From positions 1 through 7,358 of the forward strand of contig CALCME010000075.1 in assembly GCA_937965925.1 (NCBI GenBank): 7,358 nucleotides of DNA, written 5' to 3'. The stretch's first letter is position 1, and each line of letters starts with the position of its first letter. The DNA comes from Candidatus Absconditabacterales bacterium (GTDB lineage: Bacteria; Patescibacteriota; Gracilibacteria; Absconditabacterales; Absconditicoccaceae). A program made the translations under genes and the position numbers. Of the stretch, positions 7,354 through 7,358 are shown piece after piece. The notes beneath the pieces were generated by a model. It was not told the DNA's origin. It did no database searches and saw only the letters and a program-made list of their open reading frames with translations.

Positions 7354-7358
7354 CGTTT

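Larger units (their letters stand above)
1..7358. other. Genetic code 25: UGA read as glycine throughout
   Basis: Every gene in the window is interrupted many times by TGA under the standard code and intact when TGA is Gly. TGA falls where families require Gly: Walker A of ComM, IIGLPD, ISGPMLDR, the GGGE of the pyruvyl transferase, and GFLLSFG of ComEC. In the 39-base repeat it swaps with GGA. No gene here ends in TGA. Known code-25 lineages are Gracilibacteria and Absconditabacteria. The sequence alone does not choose between them. The matching tRNA-Gly(UCA) is not in this window. Confidence 0.97.

Overview
The window comes from a bacterium that reads UGA as glycine (genetic code 25), which points to the CPR/Patescibacteria lineages Gracilibacteria or Absconditabacteria (SR1, BD1-5). 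Under the standard code the window looks almost empty: short scattered open frames and no intact gene. With UGA = Gly, five complete genes and the beginning of a sixth open up, all on the minus strand, filling nearly all of the 7358 bases. The reassignment is seen directly. TGA falls on invariant glycines, such as the Walker A glycine of ComM and the GGGE motif of a pyruvyl transferase. In a 39-base tandem repeat, TGA and GGA alternate at the same codon. All five visible stops are TAA or TAG.

Layout in transcription order (high to low coordinates): (1) 7353-6877, a 158-aa secreted or membrane protein with a signal peptide and a two-helix hairpin like type IV secretion pilins (VirB2-like). (2) 6887-4155, overlapping gene 1 by 11 bases, a 910-aa modular surface protein: signal peptide, S-layer-homology-like domain, cysteine-rich thrombospondin type 3 (calcium-binding) repeats, a Gly/Thr/Ser tandem-repeat linker, an acidic stretch, a small Cys-rich domain, and a C-terminal two-helix hairpin resembling gene 1. 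(3) A 79-base gap, then 4075-2531, a complete ComM/YifB AAA+ ATPase. (4) 2520-1573, a polysaccharide pyruvyl transferase of the CsaB type. (5) 1566-40, a 508-aa ComEC/Rec2 DNA-uptake channel without its usual C-terminal metallo-beta-lactamase domain. (6) 39-1, the first codons of another frame, in phase with comEC after a TAG, that look like the start of that missing domain.

Gene spacing (an 11-base overlap, then a 79-base gap, then 10 and 6 bases) suggests one or two co-transcribed units. Two themes meet here. One is DNA uptake: ComEC carries single-stranded DNA across the membrane and ComM helps recombine it. The other is the cell surface: CsaB-type enzymes pyruvylate cell-wall polymers, and SLH domains in other bacteria bind such pyruvylated polymers. 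An SLH-like protein two genes upstream of a csaB homologue therefore makes a plausible anchor/receptor-modification pair, placed beside competence genes and pilin-like hairpins. The new element is the chimeric 910-aa protein joining SLH-like and TSP3 modules to a pilin-type membrane hairpin. Family assignments rest on motifs read by eye; no database search was possible.
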